Positions 12,801 to 26,600 of a stretch of 64,000 nt of DNA are shown in pieces. This stretch comes from Dromaius novaehollandiae (taxonomy: Eukaryota; Chordata; Aves; Casuariiformes; Dromaiidae). The notes below the pieces were generated by a model. The model was not told the DNA's origin. It did no database searches and worked only from the letters and a program-made list of their open reading frames with translations. The stretch is taken from NCBI RefSeq assembly GCF_036370855.1, contig NC_088102.1, forward strand, positions 20,069,001 to 20,133,000. The letters are read 5' to 3'. Each line of letters starts with the position of its first letter. The first letter of the stretch is position 1. Both the position numbers and the translations under genes were made by a program.

Positions 12801-15800
12801 GCTGCTTGAAGACTGTTATTGAACACCTATTGTTACAATTAGCCTTAATGGAAAACTTCTCTTTAAAGCTTATTTTAGTTCATTGTCTGAACTCTGCCTT
12901 TAGCTCAGTTATTCATTTCCTATCTAATTACCAAGTCATATTTCCTCTTTGTTACAAATCTCCTGCTATTTTATCCCTGATAAAAAGCTAGTATGAACCT
13001 TCACTTCTTTACTGCTATATACCTGATGTGTAAATTGCTTCAAGAATTCACCTGGGGCAGTTTGTTAAGCAAAGCTCATTAATTAACTTTCTTGGATTGC
13101 CTGCACACTATTCCACAGCTGGGAGTACAGGTGCAAGCAAACCACCAGTAACATTGGTGACCCCAAGCCTATGAGATGCTAGATATTGCTTTCCAACACA
13201 CAGCCCTTACTTTCATTGCAGCCAACCTGGTGCTAGTCAGCAAACACCAGCACAGTGAGCAACGGCTTTAGCAGCCTCTTTAGAGAAGGAAAATACCAAG
13301 TTAGCTTTGAGATGGAATCCATTTAGCAGTGATGCAGGTGTCTCCTGACTGCGAGATACTGCAGTGTTGGGGAATTACAGGAGGATTTGCAGGGCTGACT
13401 TCAATCTGTAGGCCAACAAATATCATCTGGCACTTTCCCTTCCTTCCATTGCTCACCCTCCCCATAATGTATGCTGTTGAATTCCATTTCATTGCACCTT
13501 TTTTGAATAATGTGGACACATGGTGTTTCTTTGTGCTTTCTTGTCTCTCACAGTCACTGTGGGAAATCCTTAAGTAGAAAAATCACTGGAGTCTGAAAGG
13601 CTGTACAGAGGAGACACTGCTAGCATGGCCCCTAGGCTTCTGCTGTTGGAAACAGGGCTAGACCTTTGACTTGTTCTGCTACAGCTTCATTAGGATATCT
13701 TTCATGAGGTAGGTTTCTCTTAGTTTTTATTGCACTGTAATATAGAAGCTGTTTTTGTACAGGGAACTGTTGAAATTAGCATGTAGTGCTACCACAGGAC
13801 ACTTGCATGTGTTGTTTGGTGCTCCAGGAGGAACAAAAGCTCATTTCTAGCCACAGAAAAGCATAGCACTGTGCAAAGAAGGCGCCCTTTTGGTTTGTTA
13901 GCAACTTTGTTTTAGGAAGGCTACTAGGGATCAATGTTTGAGTGAGACCTCTTTAGTGAAGGTGTGCCAAGGAAGACTTCAGGAGGTCTTTGGTTTGCAA
14001 GCTGTCTTTTGAGGTGCAGAAGGCAATTTGTGAGGCAGGAGGCAACCAAGCGCTTTTGTGGAACGTGCTCAGTGGCCTGGTTTCATACTAAAAGGTTATA
14101 CTTACACAAAAGAAAGGAGGAAAAATAATACCTACTCATACTGTGCAGGTTCACGAGGAGAAGGGGCTAAAGTGGTCTAGTCCCTCTTAGCATTCATTGG
14201 CCAATGAAGCATGTGCTCCCTTATGTCACGACAGTATCTGTTCGGAGCAGAGCTGCGTTCCCTTCTCCTACGGTGGCAGCCACGGAAACTGTCTGTCCTG
14301 TGTCAGATACAGCCAGGGCTGCCTGCCTCTCTCCTCAGGAAATTTAAATCTAGCATCAATCAACTCTGTGTACTTTTGATACTTTTGTGTATCAAAATCA
14401 AAGAGCTACCAAGCAAGTAATGTATTCAAATAAACTCAAAAAAGTGAAAGGAACCACTTGAGTCATGAAACCTGGTCTATACAGTCCCAGGCAACCACAC
14501 ATTAGACATTTAATTCACTGTATTCTCCAGAGCATCCTTTTCTGCCATAGCTCTGGGCTGCAAAACATTTCCCTACAGCATGTGATAAATTAAACCTCTT
14601 TAGCACAAAAGGCCCAAAGTCCACCAGACTGTAACGTGCCACAGCAAAAAGGCACAGGAGATACGCAGGAAGTCACCACAGGCCGAGGCTGCTGTAGCAG
14701 TGGGGCTTGCTCAGGTGAGCATGCCAGCCTGACCTGAGAAACTGACTGCAGCTGCTTGCATTGACCCTTCAGTTTGGGTTTTCATCTACAGATTCTTCCT
14801 TTCATCACTTGAGGACAAGGAATTCCAGTGATTGTTTTCTCCCTGCAAATTGCACCTATCCTGCAAAACATATGGTTTTGTGGCTGTGGCACGTCTGGTG
14901 CTGCCTTTGCGCTGCTGGTTGGTTCTAACAGATTCTTCCCCAAACACTTCTGATTGTAAGCTCCAGATTGTTTACTTGCTTTTAATCTGGTTTCTCATAC
15001 AAAGCCACAGCCAGAAACCACATCCATGAGTGAGAGAACAGGGCTGTGTTGCTAATTAATACCCTGCCAATTTATCCTATTCTACTAAGCCTACAGCTCC
15101 CAGCACAAGTGGTGCATGTTACACTCTGCTCTAAATTTGCCCAAGAGATCAAATGTAAACTACACTAGTTCTTTTTTAAAAATGGAAAATTAAAATTAAA
15201 GCAAATGTCAAAGACACTCTGAGGCTCTGTTGCACTTAACCATACTTTACTCCTATTGATTTATCTGGAGCTCATGAAGGACATTTAAACCAAGGCATGG
15301 AGCAAATGCTGCAGCTTCTGCTACTAATTCTTGATTCCAAAGAACAACCTCCCACCCTCGCCCAGAAAACCCCACCACCAGCTCCTTGCAATCAGATGAG
15401 TGGGTTTAAAATGTTCCCTCTGCATCTCATACAGTCTGTCAGGAGGGAACTGAACTGTGCAAAGAAAAATGATGGAAAGATGAGCAGCAATCCCCAGATT
15501 CTCCTGCACTGCAAGCAAACCACGGGGGCACCCATTGCGCAGGCAGAAGTATCTGTGTAACTGACCACCCAGAGGAAAGTAACCCTAAGACAACGCTGGA
15601 GCACAGGACAATGCTGACACCCCCAACCTTTCAGTTGCCTTTCTGCTTTATGTGTTAACCCCATAGAGATCAGCCTGAGCCGCACAGAAAACCCTCTCTT
15701 TCCTACAGCCAGGGTTGGGGTGGCCACTTGTCTCCCTGCAGTGGCTGCGTGTCTTCTTCTCATTAGGATGAAAAGCACAGCTGTGATAATACCAGGATTT

Positions 15801-16849
15801 TTTTACATTTGGTTGTCCCCTGACTTTGCACTCTAGCACTGAGGTGTGAACTCAGAGCTAGAAACACCAGCTGAAAGAGTAACTCCTTCCCATAGCAGCA
15901 ATCCCGAAGCTTTCAACATGGAGCGAGACCCACAGGAAAGGCGCGTGGCAGCAGAGCGGCTCCCAGCACTATGCAGCACATGGTGGTGCAGCTGCCCATC
16001 CGAAGGGGACGTGAGAGTGCTTTGGGGTTAACCGCAGTGAAGCCCCTTACCTCGTTTCCATACCTCTGGAAATCACACCGAGGAGTTAGCACAAGTACAG
16101 TCATATGTGCTGCTACTGCTCATGATGCCAACTGGGGAGAGCATTTGGGTAGGAAACCCATGGGATGGATTGAACAGACTCACAAAACTGGGACAGCTGT
16201 GCCTTGAACATCTTGCACCTCAGGCCCCCAGCTGTTCTGCAACATCTGTTAATCCTTACAATGTGCTACCATGCAGATTTTTATTGCTTTGTTTTTACAG
16301 AGATTAAACTGCTCAAAAATAGGCAATTGATGCTTGGAAGAGTTCTGTTCTACGTAATTTTACCAAGTTTCTAGATCTCCTTCTTAAACTTCGGAGGAAA
16401 TTTTACATTCTGCTGCAGAGCTCTGGAGCTGGGGTGAGGGCCAGCATGCCAAAAAGGGATCAGCAGGAGACAACTGCCGTGCCCCCCCTTCCCCACCCCC
16501 CAAACATAGCTACATCGCAGTTGGCAGCTAATGGGGCCATCCATTGGCACAATGTGGAGAATGGAGCCTTTAGAGAGAGGATTCCCCTGCTCAAAGGCAA
16601 TAGCACTTACTTAGATAAGTAAAAAGTGCATTCATGTCAATCTGATGCCATTATGTTTAATGGAGCTGAATCTGCTATGTGACTTCTGCTAAAATAAAAT
16701 AGTCTTACAGCAGTGGGAGGAGAGAGAGACACATTTTACACTGTAGCAGCCTTATGAGAAGGAGAACAAGGCTGTAGATGCTGCGAGGCTAATCACAGAA
16801 GTGTAGTCGCTTTGTGCGTTGCAGAAGTGAACATGGGACTGTTATTTAC

Positions 16850-16910
16850 CTAAATCCCATGGGGAAGCTGAGCAAAGGCACAGTGACTGACTTCCCCGTT
16901 AAAGCCTAAG
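16850..16910 (-). mobile_element. Possible MIR-like fragment
   Basis: GGGGAAGCTGAGCAAAGG followed by CAGTGACTGACTTCCCC follows the order of the antisense MIR core (GGAAACTGAGGC..., GTGACTTGCCC). This is a weak match that could be chance. Confidence 0.25.
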
Positions 16911-19653
16911 AGGCACATGCTTTTTTATTGGCCTCTTTCCTCCTGTGTGATTTCTGTTTGCTTCCCATGTCATTCCAGTACGTAGAATATCAGAGCATAT
17001 ATAAGGGTTTGGGAAAAATTAACCTTCCCAGCAAAACAGCTTCTCCCCTAAAAGACAGAATTTTAAAAATGAATAGGATTCTCTGGTCAGAGAGGAATAT
17101 CTTCCTTTTCCATCCCCATACACAGTCTATGCTGGACTAACACACACAGGAAAACTGTCCCCAAATTCATGCAAATGGCCATAGCATAGACAATAAGAAA
17201 GCCTGAGATGCTAAACTCTACATATAGTCGCTGCCAAGCCCTGGAGATGCCTGAAGTCATATCTGTTTTCTACCTCCCTACCTGTGATGTCCTTAAAGCA
17301 GGCCCTAAACAGCTGCGTTTTGGCTGGGCATCTGGCTTATACCATAGGACATTTAGATGCTGCTCCAGCTATTTTGCCTGCAGATGTTTTTGAAGCATAT
17401 CTGATTGGGCTCAGGCCTGAGTGAACCCAGAGGCAACGGGATGTCTGAACTACACTTCCTTCAGTCATGGCAGTAGCTACAGCACTCTGTACACATGCCA
17501 TTAACATAGATTTGCCTCAGATGTCAAACAGATATGTCCTTTTTCTGCCCACTCCCAAGAGCAGAAAGAAATCTGTATTCACAGATACAGGAGATGGCGG
17601 GGTAAGAACACACAAAAGTTACCCTGGTTCTTTTTTGATGTTTAATTAGAGAAAGCAGAGTCCCGATGTTTATGGTCTTCTGCAAATTATGGATATGCTG
17701 CTACTCCCCTAGATCAAAGTCGCATTCATAGACCACTTAGCGACTGTGGCCTTTCTTTTACTGCCATGTACATGGGCAGATGAGTGATGATGGTAGTACA
17801 GGGCAGGAAACATCCCAAACTAAATGCAAAAGAGAAATTACCCTCAGGTCTTCTTCCAGGGTTGGGCAGCTGGAACCAAATCACACAATTCTGGACTGCT
17901 CTCAGAGGAAATAATATAGCTACCATCTGGCTTTGTAACATGGCTCACTGCAATCACTCTTCTCTTGGTATTTTTTCAATGTACTGTTCAAATACATTTT
18001 GGAACAATAGATGGTAATGTGACTGCCAGTCATTTTTTTCCCCACCTCTTCTGTTATAATTATGGTTCTCTGTTCAGTTCCTTATTACTAAAGGAATCTT
18101 TGGTTTTACATGACTATTTAATTAATGCAATTATTTTCAGAATTACAAATCACGTTTTCAATTTCTGCTTTTATCAGTGTTGCAAACCACTCAGCTAGTT
18201 TTACAGTATAGAATTCCCATAATGTCTGACAATCATTGAGTGGCTCTGCATCACTGCATTGCATCTATCACTTGAGGCTCATTCATTTCAGTAACAGCAG
18301 GAAAAGAAAACACTTGCATTTAAATGACATCATTTTGGTCCCCATTCAGCAGAGCATTTGAATCCATGCTTCTGGCCCAGGAGGTCACCAAGACTCAGCA
18401 AGTGTTTCAGCAAAAAGAACAATGCATTCCTGTGTCAGGGAAGCCCTGAAGGAGATCAGCTGTACAAAACCAGCATATGTGCACCTTACAGCACACGCCG
18501 TATAGGTGAGTGATAACGTACCTCCAGCAAAACTGCTTATCTTCCAAGTATTACACAGCTGCACTCTGCAGGAGTTCAGGGACACTGGTATAGTCAGCAG
18601 CAACATTTTCGTCTCCAATTCATGTTTCTAAGGGTTTCGCCCCAGGTCAGTACACCAAAAACACATGCTTAAATCCCATTGCGGATAATTGGGCTAAAAG
18701 CCATGCCGAACCGAAGGTCCGTGCTAGCGGGTACTGCTGCCTCCCACTGCAAACTCTGCGGGGCTGCGTTTGCTATCCTGCACACTTCAGTGGCAGCTGC
18801 CGGAGCCCTGCAGTGCTGCAGTTGCTCACTCCAGCCATAACGCTGACAATCCTAACACATTTTTTCAGAAAAACATTTGTTTCTTTGCTGGCTTCTGTTT
18901 CAAAGAAGGAAGAGCAAGCCATAAAAAGTGGCTTAGAGTGAATCCTGCACAGCATCATTTTGTCCAAGTGAGGTGTGCCATGGACACCGTTGATACTGAT
19001 CTCAGGGTGCAGGAGATCAGCTGAGGGCTGGCAAAGTGCATGAAAACTCATCGGTGCAAAAGGCAGCAAATGCCATGCAAAACCTACATCTGACTTTGTG
19101 GCAAGCTGTGAAAGACTCAAGGATGCCAGCTTAATTAACTTACCGTTTTATTAATAGTTGTAAGCCTCGGTACCTGTTAAGCACCTTTCAATCAGTAGAC
19201 TAAAATGCTATGGCCAAATTAAAATTCACCAGTTCCTTTTCTACAACATGGATAAGTTACTGCAAAGGAAAATACCATGTGAGCTTACAACATGGAAGTG
19301 TTGGGGAGCTTGTACCTCCAAGGCACGGGTTAAACTATCTTGCATTTTCTACGGGGTAGGCAGCTGGCGTGCAGAGCCAAGCACCTGCATATTCGCAACT
19401 TAACCTACTCTATGGCAACTTGTGCACCATCGTTATCCTCGCTGTGCACCGGCTAAGCTGTGAAGGAACAAGTGCGACGCTCATGTCCTGTGTGCAAACC
19501 TGGGAATGGACTATCAGATCTCCTGCTGTAACCATCCTGCAACTCTTCTCTTCTGATCAGAGGATAGACATTAAAAGTTTAACTCTAAGGGGATGGGCAA
19601 AACTGTTTCTGCTTTGTTTGTTTTTTTTTCTATCAGCAAGACTGAGATCTTGC

Positions 19654-19670
19654 TTTTTTTTTTTTTTTTT
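19654..19670. repeat. Poly(T) tract, 17 T
   Basis: A pure T run, preceded at about 19613-19629 by a second T-rich stretch (TTTGTTTG followed by nine T). It is a simple repeat without a recognised adjacent element. Confidence 0.95.
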
Positions 19671-20909
19671 CCTTCAATGAACTCCTCACTCAAACTTGCC
19701 TGCAGGTACTGTATTCGTGAAGCATTTAAAATTAGGTTATATTTGGTGAGATATCTGCAATTCTTCAGTGATGAAAATTCAACTACAGCTGAGTATCCTA
19801 TCAAAGGAAAGAAACTGTACTTTTTTCCCGACTGTACTTTTTAACTCATTAGTGGCATGACCTACCATAGCTATAAAAGCAGACCATCCCCTGGCATCCT
19901 GGAGTGAAGACCTATTTAAACATTTAATTTGTACAGTCAGTGGTTTCAGTCCTATAGATTGCAGCTTGACCTTTCCTGTGAAATTTTGTTGACTCCGAAG
20001 ACCCCAGTGTGCTCTGTCTGGGAGTTTGTTGCTCCCATGCAGTGCATTTGGTCTTGAAGATTACAGTTGAATGCAGACAACGTTCATTTACCTGTATCCT
20101 GAGCCAGATCCTGCAAGGGCACCAAGCGCTCCCACAGCTTGCTGAGATTCTTATTTTCTAATACCCTCAAAGAAATCAAATGACAGCTACAAATTTAGGG
20201 AAAAATGTCTTGTCATTTGGGCTCCACTGTAAGCTTTTGCAGGTCTTGACTTTATACGTCTGACTTAACTCCCCTTGTCTGATGAATCAGAGCATTCACT
20301 TCACAGAGAGAGGATCCCCAGTACCGCACAGCTGAAGTAGCGAGGTGTATTCGGGGAAGAAGTGGTTGGGAGCAAAGTGCTCTGACCTCTGCTTGGTTAT
20401 AGTTAGCAAGTCTGCGTGCAGCTCCTGTAATTCAGAACAGCCTCTTGTGAAGAGCTTTGGTTTTGTTCAGGGACTTTCAAAATTAACGACATTAAAGTAG
20501 CTGCTGCTATGAGAAGTACTTCAATAACTAAGCACACCGATTCCCAAGTGAAATGCACTCTGCTTGTTGAATCACATAGGCTGTATTAACAGGGTTTCTC
20601 TCAGGAGAGACTGCATTTCCTATCTCTGCTTTTGTATTTATTAGTTTTAAGAGACTCAAAGTCTTCAAATAGTCAAGCAGAAGCACAAGTACATGCTAGA
20701 ATGGAGTAGAAGTTAATATACTTTCTTGACAATTATGTTCATTTGAGAAGATAATTTCCCTGTCTCAGAATTTGTAATTACTTTCAGGTCCATAAAGATA
20801 AATCAAAAGCACTTAGTGCACAACTGCTGTGCATGATTGCTGTTTATTGCCAGTGTTTTTCTTCTGTAGGTTTCAATGCACCTTAGAAAAGTAAGATATC
20901 ACAAACCAA

Positions 20910-21000
20910 TCTCAGATGGGAAAATGGAATAACAAAGAAGTTAAGTGACTTCCCCAAACCACTGCTCTGAACAGCATCCAGACAAAGTCCAGGCTTCATA
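20910..21000 (-). mobile_element. MIR-like SINE relic (tentative)
   Basis: The plus strand reads CAGATGGGAAAATGG, then AAGAAGTTAAGTGACTT, then CCCC. This resembles the antisense of the MIR core (GATGAGGAAACTGAGG... GTTAAGTGACTTGCCC). MIRs are ancient tRNA-derived SINEs found across amniotes at low copy in birds. The match is short and decayed, so the identification is tentative and the ends are approximate. Confidence 0.45.
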
Positions 21001-22252
21001 ATTCCATATCTGATGCAGCATAGGGCACAAAGTAGTAATCACGTCTAGAAAAACATTAGAGTTGTGCTCCAAGCCACAGATTTCAGATCTCAGTTTGGAG
21101 CCCAGCCTACCCAGTTCCCAAGCCCTGGGAGGCATTGGTGTGTTTGTGTGCAGGTGTGCTGGGAGTTCCCAACCAAAGGCCACTAAATGCAAAACAGAGA
21201 GTTGAGGTCCAATTTTTCTGAGGTCCAAGGGAAAATGAGTGAAACAAGTAGTTTAAGTCCCAGCTTGGATCTGCACATCTAGAAATGATCAACACCTAAA
21301 ACATCCATAGGACTCAAGATTCATCTTGAATCGACTGAGGGTGAGCTGGGATCAGAAGATAAATCTAAGGGTGTGGTTTTGCATTATATCCAGAGGAAGT
21401 TAAGTGTGGGCTGACAGTGCTCTCCCTGCTGCCAGGTATGTTCCCGATCCCTCACTTGTTCTTAACAGCCCTGTGGCTGCAGTGTGAGCGGCTGCATGTG
21501 CTCACTGCGTCAATTAAACTATTAATTTTTCTCTTTTTGGAGGGTTAGTTTTCTATCCAGAAAATCCAGTCCAGCTTCTGGCTATACATTTTGGGAGACA
21601 ATTGCTCTTCTGCTGTGAGAACAGGCAGGTTGGTGTGAGGAAGGTGGGAGAGCAGGGCCCTGTTTCTGAGCAGTGGCCCTGAGCTGCTCTGCCTCATCCC
21701 TGCTGCTGAATGGGAGGTCCCTCCCTCTCTCCTCTGCCACTCCTGCACCTCCCCTGCTCCATCAGCCATGTCTCATCTCTCCTTCACCAAAGTTCTGGCT
21801 CTTGCTAGACCTTCCCATGAGACCTAGCTGAGATTTGTTGTTCTAGTGCTGTTCTACCTTTTTTCCCCCACTCTGCTTGGAGGATGGACGTAAGCCCTCC
21901 CTTCCCCTGGCAGCAAGCTGTTGTTCCGGTCCAAGCTGTCTTGTTGAGCTATATCCCGAGACAGTCTGCAGTTAGACTGACTGTGGTTTGACAATCTAAA
22001 GCTGGATTTAGTGACTCAAAATACAGAGTCAAACACAAAACAGATCATCGATCTGGTAAGAATTCATCCAAATAGCAGTAGTCTCTTCAAAATATTTTCC
22101 CAAGTAAAATTTGCACTGGCAGGCTTTATGCCAACCCAGAATGTGTCCTCCATGAAAGCAAGAAGCTGGCATGAGCTCCTTATTCTGCACTCTGGCTAAT
22201 TCAATAAAAAGGCAGTTGCATGTCTGTGCCTGATCTGGATCAGTCCTGGACT

Positions 22253-22331
22253 GAAGTATTACTGAGTGATACATGGCTATAATGTTAATGATCACAGACC
22301 ATGATAGTGGGTCTGATCACAGTAATACTTC
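22253..22331. repeat. Nested inverted repeats (12-bp outer arms)
   Basis: GAAGTATTACTG at 22253-22264 is the exact reverse complement of CAGTAATACTTC at 22320-22331. Inside this pair CAGACC (about 22294) and GGTCTG (about 22310) form a second smaller inverted pair, so a two-level hairpin is possible. No known element was recognised. Confidence 0.6.
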
Positions 22332-22958
22332 CTACAGTCTCTTCCAGTTGCTCACTAAAGAAGGTTATTCAACAAATAGTCGGTTAAACGAGAATAGCTA
22401 TTATGAACTCAGACATCCACCCAAAGCGTAACATGCTGTGGCACCCTCACCGAGTGGGTGCCACAAATAACACAAAGAGAACCATGAAAAAGCCACATGG
22501 CCAAAAGATGCATACTGATTTATTCATTGTATGATGGGAAGATAAACACTCATCTGCTTTTACATCTCAAGCACAACAAGCCTCATTAGAAGTCTATTCA
22601 CAGCTCATTGCAAGCTATAGACTCAAGAAGAGTCAGTGTACTTCAAGGGAGCTGTAAAGACCATCGTCAGTCAGCAAAGCTATAATTATCCTGATCATAT
22701 TCTCTGGTGACTAACTGGGAATTAAATTATGATATTATTTCTGTTTTTCAAACAAACCATGGCATCTTTAAACTGCTGAAGGGAAATATTAGCTATAATC
22801 TGAAGATATTGAAATGCTTTGATATATTCTAGATTCAAATGGTGTTATCATTTGCTTGAAATCATTTACTGTGTATAGCTCATTCTTGAGCAGATGGTAG
22901 GAATTTTTGTTTCTGACTATTGCTCTGACGGTGGAGGGTCAGAATCCTTCCATTACAG

Positions 22959-22981
22959 CAAACCATTGCAAACCATTGCAA
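22959..22981. repeat. Two-copy tandem duplication of a 10-bp unit
   Basis: AACCATTGCA occurs twice in a row, preceded by an A-rich partial copy (ACAGCA). It is a small slippage duplication. Confidence 0.8.
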
Positions 22982-24999
22982 AGATTAACAAGGAATGGAA
23001 AGCAGGCACAGTTGCCTTCCTTTTCTACAAAGGCAGCCAACTAACCAACCAGCCTCTGGACAAGCCAGAGCATGAGTGTATGGCAACACAGCCACCCATT
23101 GCTGCTGGCTATCCACATGCCTGTTTCCCAGGGGTAAAGGGAGAAGATGGAGGTACACAGAGAGTCAACAGGATAAATATGTTTTGGCTACACAAGCAAG
23201 AGGTCAACTCCAAAGCTACTGGCTTGATTAGAGATATCTTACTGGGCAACGCTTGTTTTTACAATTGGAGATTAATTCTGTCAGTTGCAATAAAATCTTG
23301 ACTCAGCCATGGATGTGCCTAAATATAAACCTCGAGGATAGGATTGTAAGGCTTATAAAATGAGACCCAATAGGTGACTCACGTGTGTATTTTTCAGAAA
23401 GAATTGAACATTTCTGTTTAAAGAACATCCAGTATTATTGGTATTGTAGGAAATAATTGCCCAGATGGGTCCAATGGTTTGGACCAATGTGACAGCCATT
23501 ATACTACTGGGTACGTTCTGTAATTATTCTGTACTTAAACAGTGGATAGAGTGTCATGTCCCCCCCCAGCTCCCTGATCAAAGCTAGCTGCAGTCACACA
23601 ATCAGCTCTCAAAGTCTCCCTTCTCCTACCGTGCATGCTGCCAGCAAGCCTCGCTGTCCCACATCACACAAGCCCCCATATGCTTGCTTTCGCAGTGAGC
23701 AAGTTTTCCTTCCAAAGCAGAAGCTGGCTGCTGCCCTGCAGCCTCTCACCCTGCCCGTGTTGGGAGCTGCCACTCGTGCCCCCTTTCCCAGCACCACACA
23801 ACCAAAAGGGGTAGGCTTGCGTCTTGCCAGGCACATATAGCTTTCACCTGTGTAGCCTAATAAGCTTCCCACAACCCAATCTGTATTGTTTCAGAAACTG
23901 AAATATCCCATCTCCGATAAAGCCATTGCTATTTCTGTGCCATGTTTCAATTGCTCCAATTTGCAGGAAGTATTTGGATGTTAAATTTGATTTAAGCCAT
24001 CATGTTTCATTTTTATTGAGAATCTTTGACTCACCACTTATTTAGTTGCTTCAGTTGCTTCTATGGCAGGTTGCCCGTTAACAAGGCATCTGAGCACCTC
24101 ATCATTAGTTAAAAAAAAAAATATCAGCAGACTGACAAGCCCCAAATCCCAAGAGACTGGGCCAGATTTTACAAGGGGTGATTCGTCTTTCAGCTGACAA
24201 CTTCCAGATGCTGATCTTGAGAGGTTTCGTTCCCTGTATTGACAGCACAAATGTCTCAGCCAGTCTTAGCCATTTTGTGGGATATGAAGGGATGGTATCT
24301 GAGCTAACTGATCCCTGATGCTGAAGGGCCTCCCTCTGTTTATTAGTAATATCACGAAGGCTGTGTACTCTCTCTGCTGCCAGTGCTAGCCCTTGATGTC
24401 AGCGAGAGCTGAGCAGAGAGCAGAGGCAGAGGTGTCTGTGTGTCATTGTCTTCACCCACAGTATCAAGATCATGAATCAAGATTGTGTGTGAGGCATGTT
24501 GTGATGAAGTAGCATGTCTAGGGAGCCCCAAGAAGAAACATGCATGCTGCATTCCTCACAGCCTGAGAGACCCTGAATTAATAAATATGCTGTGGGAGAC
24601 CCTGGAGTTGATTTCTAATTATGCTGGTGGCAGTCCACTTTCCAAACTGTGCTGCAGAGAGGCAGCATCATTTCACTAGACTGTGAAATGCATGACCAGC
24701 AGACAAGATTTATGAGACATCATGTGTGCACAATGAATTTGTTTTTGTAGTTACCAACGTTGTCAGATATAAATAACAGATTTTCCAAAGTTAGGGTATT
24801 TTAAAAAGTTTTACTGAGAAAGCCTTAGAACTATTAAGAACAACCTCAAAAACAAAACAGGCACTTCAGAGTAGATTCACAAATCATACTTAATTTTAGA
24901 TTTAGACATCTATATCCACAATTTAGATTCTCAGAATGAATGTTCTGTTACTACGCAACTCTAAAGACATAAATCCGATCCAGCAAACTCTCAGCCTAC

Positions 25000-25340
25000 A
25001 GGCATGTGAGCAGGAGCCAGGCTCTGAACGGCATCCAGTCTCTCCAAGCCTACGGACTGGTAGGTGGCAGGGTGAGCTCTCTGCCACCCACGCTGCTTGC
25101 ACGAGTGCCAGCCTCGCACAGGGCTCTGACCCCAACCTCGGGCCACAGCCCCTGACCCCACCAAACCTAACCTTTAAGGTAAGGCTGACAAATAGGTGTT
25201 AGGCCTGTGGGCACCGAGGGGAATTTTCAAGCTGCTTTTTGCACCTGCGCCTGCCCAAACACCCTTGGAAACGCAGGCGCCAGGCTGTCCCCTGCTCTCA
25301 GGCAGCGCGCACCATTGCGGCATCAAGAGGCAGCAGTGAG
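25000..25340. other. GC-rich stretch without a gene
   Basis: Locally GC-rich with some CpG (for example CACCTGCGCCTGCCC and AACGCAGGCGCC around 25240-25285, which form a loose inverted pair GCGCC/GGCGC). Open frames overlap on both strands without recognisable similarity to a protein. Confidence 0.35.
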
Positions 25341-25965
25341 GGGACAGAGACAACAGGACGGCTGAACAGAAGAGTCACATAAACTTTATAGCACAAGTTA
25401 CTAATGAGGTACACAGAGCTACTGAGATGTTTAAAGCCCTGCATAAACACTTACAGGACTGAGCCCACAACTGTCTGCTTAGTGCTGAAAAACTAATTTA
25501 ATTTTCCTGAAGCACCCACAAACTCTGACTTCTTTCCTGTGTTTTTTTTTTAAACTTTGTCATTGTATGTAAACTACATAGAAAGAAGATGTTTTAAAAA
25601 TGTTTATGTTACTATTTGAAGCACAGTTAATACTAAATTTGTGCAGGCTGATGAAACAGAGCAGAAAGTAATCCTGACATTGGGGAGATTCATTTCCTAA
25701 CACCTTCAGTTAGGGATGGGTGGTGGTGGTGGTAGTGAAAATAATTTTTTTAATTCAAAATAAAGTGTTTTATTCAAAGGTCCAATTCAGTCACAGCTAC
25801 ATCCAGGCACACAGGCTCCATAGAAGCCTAAATATTGCTAGCAAAAGGTGAAAATCCATTTTCTGGCTCCCTCCCAGGAAGGGCTGGTATAATTGGGCTG
25901 CAGGGGAAGGTGTGCTGTTTCTTAAATGTGGCCTTTTCACCAGCTTCCCTGGAGAAGCATTATAA

Positions 25966-25983
25966 TTTTTTTTTTTTTTTTTT
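25966..25983. repeat. Poly(T) tract, 18 T
   Basis: A pure T run. Read on the minus strand it would be a poly(A) tail, but no retrogene or SINE body was recognised beside it. Confidence 0.95.
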
Positions 25984-26279
25984 AATCATAGCTTCAGGAT
26001 ATTCAAGCTACCACAGGGAAAAATAGTTTTATTGGTTAACTACCCAAAAAACAACCGAAATGACTTTCTGCCTTTGAACCAGCCCAGTTGCCTTTCTTAA
26101 ATTAACAGCTTCTCAGCTCGAATCAAAATACTTCCTAGAGTAAAAAACACTTGTCCTGTTTATCCACACCTAGCAGGGTGAGTAGTTCACTTTCCAGTCT
26201 GAAAAGGAAATCGCTGCAAGCATCATCTGCAGATGGACAAAGGTTGTCCTGGGGCTCTGGGAAAAATCTTTCCCATCTA

Positions 26280-26600
26280 GCTCTGAGTCACAACACGCCC
26301 AAGACAGCAGGAAGGTTTTGGGGCAGCTGTCGGCGAGCCAGGTGCTGGCACTGAGCCTGGCACTGTCCTGCCGGGCGACCTTGGCCAAACTGCTTCTCGC
26401 TGGCCTCCTCTGAGGCCATCAGCAGTTGGGCCAGGTGTTCATGCGGTGGGGACCGTCTCTGGTGCCTCTGCTGCCCTGGGCCCGTGGTTTCAGCAGAATA
26501 AGGAAGGGTCCTGCAGGGGCCACTGAGCCCAGGAACAGCTTGGCCTTGCTGGAGGTGGCCTTTCCAGCTCTTGGGGGGTCTTCATAAGCCAGCCATTAAC
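26280..26600. other. GC-rich stretch without a gene
   Basis: GC-rich (many GGCC, CTGG and GCCTC words) but with few CpG. Small overlapping open frames at 26151-26388 show no recognisable domain. No repeat family was identified. Confidence 0.35.

Larger units (their letters stand above)
1..20909. other. Intergenic sequence, no supported gene
   Basis: AT-rich unique sequence. Apart from the listed homopolymers, a possible MIR-like fragment near 16.9 kb, and a short TATACATA-type stretch near 12190-12215, I saw no exon with flanking splice sites matching a known protein, no RNA gene and no intact repeat. Open frames here are short and scattered on both strands. The longest (8658-9125, minus) has no recognisable domain. 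Unrecognised conserved noncoding elements may exist but cannot be seen from one sequence. Confidence 0.6.
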
